64,000 nt of DNA, taken from positions 310,001-374,000 of the forward strand of contig NZ_CP056117.1 in NCBI RefSeq assembly GCF_013375935.1. The letters run 5' to 3'. Within the stretch, counting starts at the first letter, position 1. Every line of letters begins with the position of its first letter. The stretch is from Enterobacter cloacae (GTDB taxonomy: Bacteria; Pseudomonadota; Gammaproteobacteria; Enterobacterales; Enterobacteriaceae). This document shows, one piece after another, positions 38,243 through 49,172 of this stretch. Made by a program: the position numbers and the translations under genes. The notes under the pieces are model-generated. The model did no database searches. It saw nothing but the letters and a program-made list of their open reading frames with translations, and was not told the origin of the DNA.

Positions 38243-38701
38243 ATGAGTTTGCAGTCTGTACAGCAGTTTTTTGCCGACAACGCTCCGGATATAGAGATCA
38301 TTGAGCTTAACCAAAGCACGGCAACCGTTGCGCTGGCTGCGGCAGCGCACAACGTTGAGCCAGGCCAAATTGCCAAGACCCTGTCGCTGAAAATTAAGAA
38401 TGACGTGATTCTGGTGGTCGCCAAAGGGGATGCGCGTCTGGATAACAAAAAGCTCAAAGAGACATTCGGCGCGAAAGCCCGCATGCTCAGCAGTGATGAA
38501 GTGGTTACCCTGACGGGCCATCCTGTCGGCGGCGTCTGCCCTTTCGGACTGGAGAATCCTCTTTCGGTTTATTGTGACATCACGTTAAAACAGTACGCGG
38601 AAGTGTTACCCGCAGCGGGTGCCATCCACAGTGCGGTGCGAATATCGCCCGACAGGATGGCGGAACTGACCGCGGCAAAATGGGTGGATGTCTGTATCTG
38701 A
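38243..38701 (+). CDS. YbaK/prolyl-tRNA deacylase-associated domain protein
   Basis: A 152-residue member of the YbaK/ProX aminoacyl-tRNA editing family, which hydrolyses mischarged tRNAs in trans. IAKTLSLKIKNDVILVVAKG is the conserved core with its functional lysines. VGGVCPFGL is the family active-site loop. AGGAGGAATC precedes the ATG. The precise tRNA it edits cannot be told from sequence. Confidence 0.87.
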   Translation: MSLQSVQQFFADNAPDIEIIELNQSTATVALAAAAHNVEPGQIAKTLSLKIKNDVILVVAKGDARLDNKKLKETFGAKARMLSSDEVVTLTGHPVGGVCPFGLENPLSVYCDITLKQYAEVLPAAGAIHSAVRISPDRMAELTAAKWVDVCI

Positions 38702-38738
38702 ACATTGCGCCAGAAGTGCTCTGGCGCATCACGCGTTT

Positions 38739-39425
38739 CTACGAGAATGACGGAACGGTGTGAGCGGAACGACGCACTTCCCGCGCGGGAAGATGCGCGA
38801 GAATATCCGCCGCATCCAGTAACCCTACGTCAGAATTGACGCCCAGCTTTACCATCGCGTTAAACTTGTGCGCGCGGATGGTTTTGATATTGCGCTCAAG
38901 CTGTGCCGCTATTTCAGGTATCGAATAGCCAGACGACATGTAACGCAGTATTGCCCGCTCCGTTGGGCTCAGCATGCGGTTCTGGTTCACGCACCAGTGA
39001 TTATAAATATTGTCATTCACCCGATGCGTCTCGCTGAGCAACGTCTCAAGCTCCTCAACCATCTGCTTCAGCGGAACCGATTTACTGATTATCCCATGCA
39101 GCTGGGACGGCGACAGATGGCTCACCAGCCTCGCCTCCATCTCATCCGAAACCAGCACGATACGCTGAACGCCGCCGTGAGTGAAGGTAAGGTCACGCAA
39201 GCAGGCCAGACAGTTTCGGCGCTCCTCACGCGCATCGGACAAAGAATAGATTACCGCAAAAAATGAGGTATCAGAGAGCGCCGCTTTAAAGCTGTCGAAT
39301 CCGCTAAACAGGTGCACCTGATAATGGCGCAGGGCCGGCATCGCAAAAAGATGCTTCAGCCCCACGGCGCTCATTGAGCAGCTTTCGATGACGGCGATAT
39401 ATCCTGGTGCAGTGGTTTTTTCCAT
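38739..39425 (-). CDS. bglJ: LuxR-type transcriptional regulator BglJ
   Basis: A 228-residue LuxR/FixJ-type regulator. The N-terminal receiver-like region (about 1-130) lacks a clear phosphorylation site. The C-terminal helix-turn-helix reads [20 protein letters not shown] and [17 protein letters not shown]. It matches E. coli BglJ, which pairs with RcsB to relieve H-NS silencing of targets such as bgl. Its first 55 bases overlap the end of yjjQ, as expected for a yjjQ-bglJ operon. Confidence 0.88.
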   Translation of the reverse strand: MEKTTAPGYIAVIESCSMSAVGLKHLFAMPALRHYQVHLFSGFDSFKAALSDTSFFAVIYSLSDAREERRNCLACLRDLTFTHGGVQRIVLVSDEMEARLVSHLSPSQLHGIISKSVPLKQMVEELETLLSETHRVNDNIYNHWCVNQNRMLSPTERAILRYMSSGYSIPEIAAQLERNIKTIRAHKFNAMVKLGVNSDVGLLDAADILAHLPAREVRRSAHTVPSFS

Positions 39426-40108
39426 TCCTCAAACTCTCCATAAGCCGACATTAAACTGAGTTCTCGCATTCCCTGGGTACTGCTAATCCAGGCGTACATA
39501 TCGGCATTGCTGCGAAGCGACAAACGGCGCATGGCACTGTTTTTCTGTGCGCTGATCGTTTTATTACTTTTCTTCAGCAGCGTCGCAATTTGGTTAATTC
39601 CCCAGCCCTTGCCTAACAGACGCAAAACCTTGCGTTCAGAGTGGGTGAGCGCAATCATTTGCTCACTCTCTTCTTCAATATCGGGATTTTCCGGCATTAA
39701 TAGCGTCTGGCTTATTCGCTCAGCACGTTCGCTGCCCGCGCGAATGGCGTTAATCACGCCTTCAATAGGCTCCATATCCGACAGTAAGGTGCTTTCCGGA
39801 CGCATAAGTAGCTCTACCGCCAGCGGATAAAGAGGACGAGAGACGAGGAAAATCCAGTGAATATCCCTGTATTGATTCATTAATCCATAATATTGCTCAA
39901 GCGTGCCGCGCGGATTACGGTACTCCCCTGAAATATCGGCAATCACAACCCCAGCACGACGCAATTGAAGTAGCGTTAACTCCTGCATGGAACGGCAGTA
40001 CGTCAACTCAAATTCCGGAAAATGGCGGGCCATTAAGCCACCCAGCCCATTTTGCATAACCGGTACTCTACTAATCACCACTCCGTGTTTACCATTCAAT
40101 GGCAACAT
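39371..40108 (-). CDS. yjjQ: LuxR-type transcriptional regulator YjjQ
   Basis: A 245-residue LuxR-family regulator of similar build to BglJ, with a helix-turn-helix in [20 protein letters not shown] and [17 protein letters not shown]. coli YjjQ represses flagellar and capsule genes. The pair is preceded by an AT-rich 400-base stretch that would suit H-NS silencing. There is no cognate sensor gene nearby. Confidence 0.88.
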   Translation of the reverse strand: MLPLNGKHGVVISRVPVMQNGLGGLMARHFPEFELTYCRSMQELTLLQLRRAGVVIADISGEYRNPRGTLEQYYGLMNQYRDIHWIFLVSRPLYPLAVELLMRPESTLLSDMEPIEGVINAIRAGSERAERISQTLLMPENPDIEEESEQMIALTHSERKVLRLLGKGWGINQIATLLKKSNKTISAQKNSAMRRLSLRSNADMYAWISSTQGMRELSLMSAYGEFEEWKKPLHQDISPSSKAAQ

Positions 40109-40497
40109 AGACCCTCCATGTCATTAATTCATTATTTAAGAACGAGCTAACCCTACGAGATAAAACATATTTGCATCCCTAAGAACAAAACGGCTTAATA
40201 CTCGTAAACGATAAAAATGTCATATAGGTTAAGAAACGCCCAATACAGGCTTAATATCGCATAAATACTATCGAAATTTAATTGAAGTTGCCTTAAAAGA
40301 TCGAAAATATGAAATTAGAAATACTTAATATATTGCTTTTATAAATCCTTATTTCATATTCATTAGGCAAATAACAAGCCTGTCCCCTCCCGGCGCTGGC
40401 CACGCCACCGATCGCATAAAAGTTGATCTGGCCCAGCGCAATGGGCCCTGCACTTTGTGTTAAAAGTAAGCAATCTCTCTTCTCTTCAGGGCATTAC
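40109..40497. other. AT-rich region upstream of yjjQ and yjjP
   Basis: A 389-base divergent intergenic region, distinctly AT-rich at 40150-40370. It should hold the yjjQ-bglJ promoter and the yjjP promoter. H-NS binding is a reasonable inference because the E. coli yjjQ promoter is silenced by it. No ORF or hairpin was recognised. Confidence 0.6.
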
Positions 40498-41738
<1,241 letters not shown>

Positions 41739-41782
41739 TAAAATCGCTTGCAATTATATCGTGCACTATCTATATTCATCCC

Positions 41783-42235
41783 ATGGACGCAAAAATGAAC
41801 GACACCACCGACGCGCTACTGCTGGATAACCAGCTCTGCTTCGCCCTTTATTCGGCGAACCTGGCGCTTAACAAGCTGTACCGGCAGCTGCTGGCACCGC
41901 TGAACCTGACCTACCCGCAATACCTGGTGATGCTGGTGCTGTGGGAGCAGGATGATATTACGGTGTCAGACATCGGCGAGCGGTTGTTCCTGGATTCCGC
42001 CACGCTAACGCCCCTGCTGAAGCGCCTGGAAAGCGCAGGATTGATCCTCCGCCAGCGTTCCCGTCAGGATGAACGTCAGGTCGCCGTAACCCTGAGCGAC
42101 GCGGGCCGCAAGCTGCAACAGCAGGCCGTAGCCATCCCACACGCCGTGGGTTGTGCTGCGCAGTGTGATACCGACACCATGCTGGCGCTCAAGCAACAGC
42201 TCGAACTGCTGCGCCAGCAGCTGCATCGCGCGTAA
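41783..42235 (+). CDS. ohrR: MarR-family organic hydroperoxide regulator OhrR
   Basis: MarR-type repressor that senses organic hydroperoxides through a reactive cysteine near the N-terminus, here Cys19 in [10 protein letters not shown]. The protein has 150 residues; ATG at 41795 (four codons later) is also possible since neither has a clear ribosome site. A winged helix appears in [17 protein letters not shown] and [15 protein letters not shown]. It lies 85 bases before ohr in the same direction. It interrupts the yjjB-dnaT order seen in E. coli. Confidence 0.92.
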   Translation: MDAKMNDTTDALLLDNQLCFALYSANLALNKLYRQLLAPLNLTYPQYLVMLVLWEQDDITVSDIGERLFLDSATLTPLLKRLESAGLILRQRSRQDERQVAVTLSDAGRKLQQQAVAIPHAVGCAAQCDTDTMLALKQQLELLRQQLHRA

Positions 42236-42277
42236 GGCTATACTTTACGCGTCTTTATTTACCTTAAAACATCGCAC

Positions 42278-42290
42278 GCTATTTAATAGC
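42278..42290. promoter_or_regulatory. Candidate OhrR operator upstream of ohr
   Basis: GCTATTTAATAGC is a perfect six-base inverted repeat around one T, 30 bases upstream of the ohr start. AT-rich inverted repeats in this position are typical OhrR sites. The TTGCAATTATATCGTG stretch before ohrR may be a second one. Confidence 0.55.
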
Positions 42291-42319
42291 GCACTTAAAT
42301 ACAAGATGAGGAACCTGCC

Positions 42320-42748
42320 ATGTCTTTAGAAAAAGTTGTCTACACTGCCAAAGCCAAAGCAACCGGGGGCCGCGACGGCCGCGCCACCTCTTCCGGTGGC
42401 GTTCTGGACGTCAAGCTGGGCGTGCCAAAAGAGATGGGCGGCATGGGTGGCGAAGTGACTAACCCTGAACAGCTGTTCGCCGCGGGCTACTCCGCCTGCT
42501 TCCTGGGTGCGATGAAGTTCGTTGCGGCACGCGATAAGTTCGCGCTGCCAAAAGACGCCTTTATTGAAGGTGAAGTCGGCATTGGCCCGCTGCCAACCGG
42601 TTTTGGTATCGAAGCGAAGCTGAACATCCACGTTGAGGGGATGGACGCAGCGGAAGCCAAAAAGCTGGTGGATGCAGCGCACATTGTCTGCCCTTACTCT
42701 AACGCGACGCGCGGCAATATCGACGTGACGCTGAACATCATCGCATAA
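42320..42748 (+). CDS. ohr: Organic hydroperoxide reductase Ohr
   Basis: Thiol peroxidase of the Ohr/OsmC family that reduces organic hydroperoxides. It has 142 residues. The redox pair is Cys60 (GYSACFLG) and Cys124 ([13 protein letters not shown]), at the standard spacing. It is regulated by the adjacent ohrR. A REP-like hairpin follows the stop. Confidence 0.95.
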   Translation: MSLEKVVYTAKAKATGGRDGRATSSGGVLDVKLGVPKEMGGMGGEVTNPEQLFAAGYSACFLGAMKFVAARDKFALPKDAFIEGEVGIGPLPTGFGIEAKLNIHVEGMDAAEAKKLVDAAHIVCPYSNATRGNIDVTLNIIA

Positions 42749-42767
42749 TCAGCCTCTGTGACTGTAG

Positions 42768-42793
42768 CCCCGGTACGCGTAGCGCTACCGGGG
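42768..42793. repeat. REP-like hairpin after ohr
   Basis: CCCCGGTA/TACCGGGG with the inner AGCGCT. It shares the CCGGTAGCGCT core with the element at 54998-55023. Confidence 0.75.
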
Positions 42794-42872
42794 AAATCCT
42801 CTCCTTTCCTGCCCTCTCTCTGTGCTACCATAACCCTCAATCACGCCCGTAGTAATCAGTTGAGAAAGTGTT

Positions 42873-43418
42873 ATGTCCTCCAGAATTCTGACCACCAGCA
42901 TTGCTGGCATTGATGCCTTTATGCGCGATCCTCGCGGTGTGTTGACGCACGCCGAAGGCGGCACGCTCGCGGTATTTGCCGACAACGCCCCGGCGTTTTA
43001 CGCGGTTACGCCGGAACGTCTGGCACAGCTTCTGGATATTGAAGCGCGGCTGTCGCGCCCGGCGAGTGACGTCACGCTGGACAATCAGTTTTTTGATGAA
43101 CCCACCAGCACCCCGGTAGCCGTTCCGATGGGTAAATTCCCCATGTACGCCGGGTGGCAGCCGGACGCCGATTTTCAGCGCCAGGCGGCACTCTGGGGGA
43201 TTGCCCTCTCGCAGCCCGCGACGCCGGAAGAGCTGGCGGCCTTTACCGCCTACTGGCAGGCTGAAGGGAAAGTATTCCATCACGTTCAGTGGCAGCAAAA
43301 GCTCGCACGAAGCCTGCAAATCAACCGCGCCAGCAGCAACGGCCAGTCAAAGCGTGATATTAATGCCTTTTCAGAACCGGATAAAAAAATCCCTGATGGA
43401 TTCCGAGGTGCGAAATGA
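42873..43418 (+). CDS. dnaT: Primosomal protein DnaT
   Basis: Primosome component that joins PriA/PriB to load DnaC-DnaB at stalled forks. It has 181 residues, similar to E. coli. The N-terminal half begins [20 protein letters not shown]. The C-terminal half has the DNA-binding DnaT fold ([20 protein letters not shown]). Its last four bases overlap dnaC (ATGA), a tight operon. Confidence 0.96.
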   Translation: MSSRILTTSIAGIDAFMRDPRGVLTHAEGGTLAVFADNAPAFYAVTPERLAQLLDIEARLSRPASDVTLDNQFFDEPTSTPVAVPMGKFPMYAGWQPDADFQRQAALWGIALSQPATPEELAAFTAYWQAEGKVFHHVQWQQKLARSLQINRASSNGQSKRDINAFSEPDKKIPDGFRGAK

Positions 43419-44152
43419 AAAACGTCGGCGACCTGATGAAGCGCTTGCAGAAGATGATGCCAGCCAACGTGAAGCCTGCCTTCACCACGGGCGAAGAGCT
43501 GCTGGCGTGGCAAAAAGAGCAGGGTGAAATCCGCGCGGCTGCCCTCGCCCGCGAAAACCGCGCGATGAAAATGCAGCGCACCTTTAACCGCTCGGGCATT
43601 CGTCCGCTGCACCAGAACTGCTCCTTCGAGAACTACAAGGTTGAGTCGCAGGGGCAGATGAACGCGCTTAGCCAGGCGCGCCAGTACGTGGACGAATTCG
43701 ACGGCAACATCGCCAGCTTCATCTTTAGCGGAAAACCCGGCACCGGGAAAAATCACCTCGCGGCCGCTATCTGCAACGAGCTGCTGCTGCGCGGGAAGTC
43801 GGTGCTGATTATCACCGTGGCCGATATTATGTCCGCCATGAAGGACACCTTCAGCAACCGCGAAACCAGTGAAGAACAGCTGCTGAACGATCTGAGCAAC
43901 GTAGACCTGCTGGTCATCGACGAGATCGGCGTCCAGACGGAATCCCGCTACGAAAAAGTGATCATTAACCAGATTGTCGATCGCCGTTCATCGTCGAAAC
44001 GCCCAACCGGCATGCTGACGAACCACAATATCGACGAGATGACCCGGCTCCTGGGCGAGCGGGTTATGGATCGCATGAAGTTGGGCAACAGCCTGTACGT
44101 CATCTTCGACTGGGACAGCTACCGCAGCCGCGTCACCGGCAAAGAGTATTAA
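43415..44152 (+). CDS. dnaC: DNA replication helicase loader DnaC
   Basis: AAA+ ATPase that carries DnaB onto DNA at replication and restart forks. It has 245 residues. The N-terminal DnaB-binding region spans about 1-60. Walker A is [13 protein letters not shown], with the GKN form also found in E. coli, and Walker B is [10 protein letters not shown]. The box VII arginine appears in [11 protein letters not shown]. Translation is coupled to dnaT. Confidence 0.96.
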   Translation: MKNVGDLMKRLQKMMPANVKPAFTTGEELLAWQKEQGEIRAAALARENRAMKMQRTFNRSGIRPLHQNCSFENYKVESQGQMNALSQARQYVDEFDGNIASFIFSGKPGTGKNHLAAAICNELLLRGKSVLIITVADIMSAMKDTFSNRETSEEQLLNDLSNVDLLVIDEIGVQTESRYEKVIINQIVDRRSSSKRPTGMLTNHNIDEMTRLLGERVMDRMKLGNSLYVIFDWDSYRSRVTGKEY

Positions 44153-44236
44153 GATATTTCCAGGGAATACCGGTGGAGCGGAGGTATATACTGGACTCCC
44201 CTCCGGCTCAAAACGGACCTTTTCGGGTAAACCATT

Positions 44237-44719
44237 ATGAAAAAACAGTTTCTTATCAGCGTTATTTCTGGCGTTCTGCTGGTGACGGGCGCAGCGCAGG
44301 CCGCGTCATGGCAGGAGTCGCTCTCCAGCGCAGCAGGTGAGCTTACCAAACAGAGCAGTGGCACCCAGGGCGGCCTTTCCGCGTCAACCCTCACCAGCCT
44401 GCTGGGTAACAGCTCCCAGAGCCTGAGCGCCGGTACGATGAACAACGCGGCGGGTATCCTGGAATACTGCGCGAAGCAGAAGCTGGCTTCCGTCACCGAT
44501 ACCGAAAACATCAAAAATCAGGTGCTGGGTAAGCTTGGCCTGGACACCCAGGAGCAGAAGGCGGACACCAACTATATGGACGGCATTCAGGGCCTGCTGA
44601 ACGCCCAAAACGGCCAGCAGCTTAACCTCAGCACCCTGGGCAACTCCTCTCTGGCGAAACAGGTGAAAACCAAAGCCTGCGATCTGGTGCTGAAACAGGG
44701 CGTTAATTTCCTCTCCTGA
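44237..44719 (+). CDS. yjjA: DUF2501 secreted protein YjjA
   Basis: A 160-residue exported protein. The signal peptide ends GAAQAASW. The mature part is rich in Ser, Gln and Asn, with TNYMDGIQGLLNAQNGQQLN as its best-conserved stretch. It has two Cys residues (YCAKQ and KACDL). Function is unknown. It follows dnaTC as in E. coli. Confidence 0.9.
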   Translation: MKKQFLISVISGVLLVTGAAQAASWQESLSSAAGELTKQSSGTQGGLSASTLTSLLGNSSQSLSAGTMNNAAGILEYCAKQKLASVTDTENIKNQVLGKLGLDTQEQKADTNYMDGIQGLLNAQNGQQLNLSTLGNSSLAKQVKTKACDLVLKQGVNFLS

Positions 44720-44991
44720 TCGCCCCCCCCTTTTCGGCCCCTACACGCCCGGTTTCTCAGGTAAGTTTGAAACCGCGGCGTGAAGCGCGCCTTTTTACGC
44801 CTCGCCACCGCCTCAGCATCCGTATGCCACGATGCGACGGCTTTCAAATAAACGATTTTATAAACCAAATCCTAACAACAGCACACTTTCGTGACACTAA
44901 AATTGCAGCTATACGACATCGCAATTACATTGTCTTACCCAAAAAATAATCAGTTAGCCGGCCGAGCGTCCGGCATGATGAGGATGTGCTG
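44720..44991. other. yjjA-opgB intergenic region
   Basis: A run of eight C after yjjA gives way to a region that turns AT-rich near 44860-44950, just before opgB, and probably holds its promoter. No hairpin with a T run was found. No gene was recognised. Confidence 0.55.
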
Positions 44992-47283
44992 TTGTCAGAG
45001 TTAATGTCCCTTGTCCTTTTTCTGGCTTCGGTTGGCGTTTACGCCTGGAAAGCCGGTCGTCACACCTGGTGGTTTGTTGCCACCCTGGCGGTGCTCGGCA
45101 TTTTTATTATTTTGAACATTACGCTATATGCCAGCGATTACTTTACCGGCGACGGTATTAACGACGCCGTGCTCTACACCCTCACCAACAGCCTGACCGG
45201 CGCGGGCGTTGGTAAGTACATACTTCCCGGTCTGGGACTGGTGGCTGCGCTGGTGGGTATCTTCGCCGCGCTGGCCTGGGTGCTGCGCCGTCGCCGCCAC
45301 CGTCCACATCATCATGGCTACAGCCTGCTGGCGCTGTGTCTGGCGCTGGCCTCCGTCGACGCCAGCCCGGCGTTTCATCAGATTACCGAGCTGGTAAAAT
45401 CTCAGTCGCGCGATGGCGATCCGGACTTTGCCGCGTATTACAAAGAGCCCTCGAAGAAGATCGACAACCCCAGGCTCAACCTGGTCTATATCTATGGCGA
45501 GAGCCTGGAGCGCACCTATTTTGATAACGAGGCTTTCCCGAACCTGACGCCGGAACTGGGCGCGCTGAAGAACGAAGGCCTCGACTTCAGCCACACCATG
45601 CAGCTGCCCGGTACGGATTACACCATTGCCGGGATGGTGGCCTCCCAGTGCGGCATTCCCCTGTTTGCCCCGTTTGAAGGAAACGCCTCCGCCTCGATGT
45701 CGAGCTTCTTCCCGCAAAACGTTTGTCTTGGCGATATCCTGAAAAACTCGGGCTATGAGAACTACTTTATGCAGGGCGCCAACCTGCGCTTTGCCGGGAA
45801 AGACGTGTTCCTGAAGTCCCACGGTTTCGATCATCTTTATGGTTCAGAAGAGCTGAAAACCACCGTGGCCGATCCGGCTTACCGCAACGACTGGGGCTTT
45901 TACGACGACACCGTGCTGGATGAAGCCTGGAAGAAATTCGAGGAGCTTTCCCGCGCCGGTAAACGCTTTTCGCTGTTTGCGCTGACCGTCGACACGCACC
46001 ATCCGGATGGCTTCGTCTCGCGCACCTGCAAGCGTCAGCGCTACGACATCGACGGCAAAAACAACACCTCGTTCAGCGCCGTGACCTGTAGCCAGGAGCA
46101 CATCGCGGCGTTCGTTGAGAAAATCAAAGCATCGCCTTACTTCAAAAATACGGTCATCGTCGTTTCGTCAGACCATCTGGCAATGAAAAACAGCGCCTGG
46201 GACGAGCTGAGCAAGCGGGATCGCAGCAACCTGTTCTTTGTGCTGCGCGGCGACCAGCCCCGGCAGGAGGTTATCGCCACCAAACGTAACTCGATGGACA
46301 ACGGCGCGACGGTGCTGGATATTCTGGGCGGCGATAACTTTATTGGCCTGGGCCGCAGCACGCTGTCAGGACAATCCCTGTCGGAAATCTTCCTCAACAT
46401 GAAGGAAAAAATCCTCGCCTGGAAGCCGGACATCATCCGTCTGTGGAACTTCCCGAAAGAGATACAGGATTTCACCATCGATCGGGATAAAAAAACGATC
46501 GCCTTTTCCGGCAGCCATTTCCGCCTGCCGCTGCTGCTGCGGGTGTCAGACAAGCGCGTCGAGCCGCTGCCTGAAAGTGAATACTCTGCGCCACTGCGCT
46601 TCCAGCTGGCGGATTTCGCCCCGCGCGATAACTTCGTCTGGGTCGACAGGTGCTACAAAATGGGGCAGCTCTGGTCGCCTCAGCTGTCACTCTCCACCGA
46701 CTGGTGCGTCTCTCAGGGGCAGCTCGGCGGTGAGCAGACCGTACAACACGTCAGTAAACCAGTGTGGCAGGGTAAAACCGCGTTCAGGGATACGGTTATT
46801 GATACCGCCCGCTATCAGCGCAACGTCGATCTGCTGAAGGTCGTCGACAACGATATTCGTTACAAAGCGGACAGCTTCATCTTTAACGTGGCCGGCGCGC
46901 CGGAGGAGGTGAAGCAGTTCAGCGGTATTTCACGTCCTGAATCGTGGGGGCGCTGGTCCAACGCGCAGTTGGGCGACGAGGTGAAAATCGAATATAACGA
47001 GCCGCTGCCGGAGAAATTCGACCTGGTGATCACCGCCCGGGCATTTGGCCCTAACGCCAATAAGCCCGTACCGGTACGCGTGGGCGATCGGGAGCAGACG
47101 CTGACGCTTGGGAACGAGGTCAGCACTCACACGCTGCACTTCGAGAACCCCTCGCGCAGCAATACGCTGGTCATTGTGCCGCCAGACCCGCAGGCCACAA
47201 ACGAAGGGAATATTCTCGGCCACTCTCCGCGCAGGCTGGGCATTGGCATGGTGGAGATCAAAATCGTCAGTAAAGCTGGCTAA
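44992..47283 (+). CDS. opgB: Phosphatidylglycerol-membrane-oligosaccharide glycerophosphotransferase OpgB
   Basis: Inner-membrane transferase that adds phosphoglycerol from phosphatidylglycerol to periplasmic glucans. I chose TTG at 44992 ([17 protein letters not shown]), which gives 763 residues as in E. coli and sits eight bases after GAGG. The GTG at 44986 is too close to that site. Three or four N-terminal helices anchor it. The periplasmic sulfatase-like domain has [17 protein letters not shown], where the active-site Thr lies, and metal motifs [10 protein letters not shown] and VVSSDHLAM. Family substrates are osmoregulated glucans. Confidence 0.96.
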   Translation: MSELMSLVLFLASVGVYAWKAGRHTWWFVATLAVLGIFIILNITLYASDYFTGDGINDAVLYTLTNSLTGAGVGKYILPGLGLVAALVGIFAALAWVLRRRRHRPHHHGYSLLALCLALASVDASPAFHQITELVKSQSRDGDPDFAAYYKEPSKKIDNPRLNLVYIYGESLERTYFDNEAFPNLTPELGALKNEGLDFSHTMQLPGTDYTIAGMVASQCGIPLFAPFEGNASASMSSFFPQNVCLGDILKNSGYENYFMQGANLRFAGKDVFLKSHGFDHLYGSEELKTTVADPAYRNDWGFYDDTVLDEAWKKFEELSRAGKRFSLFALTVDTHHPDGFVSRTCKRQRYDIDGKNNTSFSAVTCSQEHIAAFVEKIKASPYFKNTVIVVSSDHLAMKNSAWDELSKRDRSNLFFVLRGDQPRQEVIATKRNSMDNGATVLDILGGDNFIGLGRSTLSGQSLSEIFLNMKEKILAWKPDIIRLWNFPKEIQDFTIDRDKKTIAFSGSHFRLPLLLRVSDKRVEPLPESEYSAPLRFQLADFAPRDNFVWVDRCYKMGQLWSPQLSLSTDWCVSQGQLGGEQTVQHVSKPVWQGKTAFRDTVIDTARYQRNVDLLKVVDNDIRYKADSFIFNVAGAPEEVKQFSGISRPESWGRWSNAQLGDEVKIEYNEPLPEKFDLVITARAFGPNANKPVPVRVGDREQTLTLGNEVSTHTLHFENPSRSNTLVIVPPDPQATNEGNILGHSPRRLGIGMVEIKIVSKAG

Positions 47284-47290
47284 TGATGCA

Positions 47291-47311
47291 GCGCCCGGCC
47301 AAAAGCCGGGC
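47291..47311 (+). terminator. Weak terminator after opgB
   Basis: Stem GCGCCCGGC, loop CAAAA, stem GCCGGGCGC, followed by only a short T stretch. It is close after the opgB stop, so a role in ending that transcript is likely. The stretch from here to 47462 is AT-rich and probably drives the pilus locus. Confidence 0.7.
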
Positions 47312-47462
47312 GCTTATGAAAATAAATAATCCTATAAAAACCTTATAAATTAGCTAAAAACACCATATTTAAGCCTTTTTATTTTATAAATATCCCGCCA
47401 AAACCGTAATTCATAAAATATGCAGCTCCTTAACACACCACGGGGAGTGATGCACTTTTATC

Positions 47463-48101
47463 ATGCTAACCGGCTATAAGTTCGAATCCATCCGGGCGCT
47501 GCGCAGTGAAATAGTGATTGCGTGGGAGGTATTGTCCACGGCCAAGCCTCACGTCAATCTCGAAGACTACTTTTGCGCGATGCCCGCGACGCAGCGTAAA
47601 GCGCATTTCTTTGCGCAGCTTCGTCATGCCATGTTGCGCGAAGAAGGCAAAAAATATTATCTCAACGCGACATCGGATTTACTGCTGGAAACGGACTTCC
47701 TCGACAGGCTGAAAGAAGAAACGCCCCGCCCGGAGAGGCTTGCTATCGAAGTTACCGATCTTCATCGCATCGTACAGCTTGATGATGACAAAAGCCGGGC
47801 CCTGCGGATATGCATCGCCACGCTGCATCAGCGGGGTATCGAAGTGTGGGCAGACGACGTCTGCGAAGATCTCATTCCGGCTCTGCTTGCCAGCCAGATC
47901 CGCTTCTGCGGCGTCAAAATTGACAAGCATACTTTCTGGAGCGGCCGCGTCGAGCGGGAAAAGTTTCTGCACCTCACCCGCCAGTGCAAGCGTCTCGCCA
48001 GTAAGGTGTTGATAGAGGGCATCGAAACCGCGGGTGATTTCGCGCTGGCCCGCGCCAGCGCGGCCGATTACGGCCAGGGCTACCTGTGGGGCAACTCATG
48101 A
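47463..48101 (+). CDS. EAL-domain protein, first gene of the pilus locus
   Basis: A 212-residue stand-alone EAL domain with no sensor part, related to c-di-GMP phosphodiesterases. The metal and substrate residues are mostly kept: Glu22 (EVL in place of EAL), Asn68, Glu96, Asp131-Asp132, Lys152, Glu185 and Gln205. Loop 6 (DFGTGYSS in active enzymes) is replaced by DDVCEDLIP and the ETE motif by VTD, so activity may be weak or lost and the protein may act as a c-di-GMP sensor. No stronger start exists because of a stop at 47448; the ribosome site (GGGGAG) is rather far upstream. It overlaps the next gene by four bases. Confidence 0.87.
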   Translation: MLTGYKFESIRALRSEIVIAWEVLSTAKPHVNLEDYFCAMPATQRKAHFFAQLRHAMLREEGKKYYLNATSDLLLETDFLDRLKEETPRPERLAIEVTDLHRIVQLDDDKSRALRICIATLHQRGIEVWADDVCEDLIPALLASQIRFCGVKIDKHTFWSGRVEREKFLHLTRQCKRLASKVLIEGIETAGDFALARASAADYGQGYLWGNS

Positions 48102-48640
48102 CGCCTTGCATTATCAACGCGGGCTTTCGGGTCATCATCCTGAGCGAAAACGCCTATTTATGCCTTGGGCTCAAGTCGATTATCGCTACCGCCGTCGCCC
48201 CACGTCCCGAGATTTACTGGATTAACGACGTTAATCCCGAAGGGCTTCTGCACCTGCAGGAGCACCTCCTGAATACCCGCGCCGGGTCAGACTGGCTGGT
48301 CTTTACCGATGCGGCCCGCGTGGATGAGATTAACGCTTTCCTGCGCGGCGAGCGCGCCAGAGTGGTGGCGGACAATCTGACGCTTGCTCAGCTGAGCCGC
48401 TGCTTTAGCGACACGACATACGCTTTCGAAAACCTCGCCACGCTCACGTATCAGGAGATGCGGGTTTGCATGCTGTTTCACAAAGGATTCAGCCCGGTTC
48501 GTATCGCACAGGTCTTTGGTAAGTCACCTAAAACGATTTACACCCACAAGCGTAACGCGATGAACAAATTTTGCTGCCAGAACCTGGCGGAATTCCATCG
48601 AAAACTCTGCCTGCTGGACGCTCAGCTCTCATCTCTGTAA
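48098..48640 (+). CDS. LuxR-type regulator, second gene of the pilus locus
   Basis: A 180-residue regulator. The N-terminal 115 residues resemble a degenerate receiver without the phosphorylatable aspartate motif. The C-terminal helix-turn-helix reads LTYQEMRVCMLFHKGFSPVR and KSPKTIYTHKRNAMNK. ATG at 48098 overlaps the EAL stop (ATGA), so the pair is coupled; an upstream ATG at 48086 is possible. It resembles BglJ/YjjQ/FimZ-type regulators. Probable role is control of the downstream pilus genes. Confidence 0.85.
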   Translation: MTPCIINAGFRVIILSENAYLCLGLKSIIATAVAPRPEIYWINDVNPEGLLHLQEHLLNTRAGSDWLVFTDAARVDEINAFLRGERARVVADNLTLAQLSRCFSDTTYAFENLATLTYQEMRVCMLFHKGFSPVRIAQVFGKSPKTIYTHKRNAMNKFCCQNLAEFHRKLCLLDAQLSSL

Positions 48641-48672
48641 TTGCACCGTTAACCACGTTAGGAAATAAGATC

Positions 48673-49170
48673 ATGAGAATTATCCCCACTGTTGTATGTT
48701 GTTCGGTTCTCCTGCTTCCTGCCGCTGCGATCGCAGCAGACAGCACCGCAAGCGCGACGATGCACGTCTCGCTCGAGGTGGTTAAATCCTGCACCCTCAA
48801 CGCCAACGACCTTAACTTCTCGCGCCACGGTTCGGATGAAACCAGTGAAATTCAGGCCAAAACCCAGGTCGATATCGTCTGTACCAACGGTACGCCGTTC
48901 ACGCTCTCCGCGACCAGCAACGATAGCAGCGAAAACGGCACCTTCTGGCTGAAGCCGGATAACGGCGAAACGGGCGCCCAGAAAATTGCCTGGAAACTGT
49001 TTGCTGACGAGGGCAAACAGACGCAAATCACCGGCACTGACGGGCTCACCGATACCGGCAACGACATGAAACAGGAAGAGACGCTGTACGGTGTTATTGA
49101 TGCAGGCGCCCTGACGGCCGCGCAGGCAGGCACCTATAGCGACGATATCACCTTAAACCTGGTGTACTGA
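48673..49170 (+). CDS. SCPU-domain pilin subunit
   Basis: Predicted major pilin of the spore coat U (SCPU) type, 165 residues. The signal peptide ends AAAIAADST. The mature domain has two cysteines (VKSCTLNAND and DIVCTNGTP), as in Csu pilins, and ends ITLNLVY, the usual beta-strand terminus of this family. AGGAAATAAG precedes the ATG. It starts a four-gene pilin, chaperone, usher, tip set. There are no additional pilin copies of the CsuA/B type in this locus. Confidence 0.88.
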   Translation: MRIIPTVVCCSVLLLPAAAIAADSTASATMHVSLEVVKSCTLNANDLNFSRHGSDETSEIQAKTQVDIVCTNGTPFTLSATSNDSSENGTFWLKPDNGETGAQKIAWKLFADEGKQTQITGTDGLTDTGNDMKQEETLYGVIDAGALTAAQAGTYSDDITLNLVY

Positions 49171-49172
49171 TC

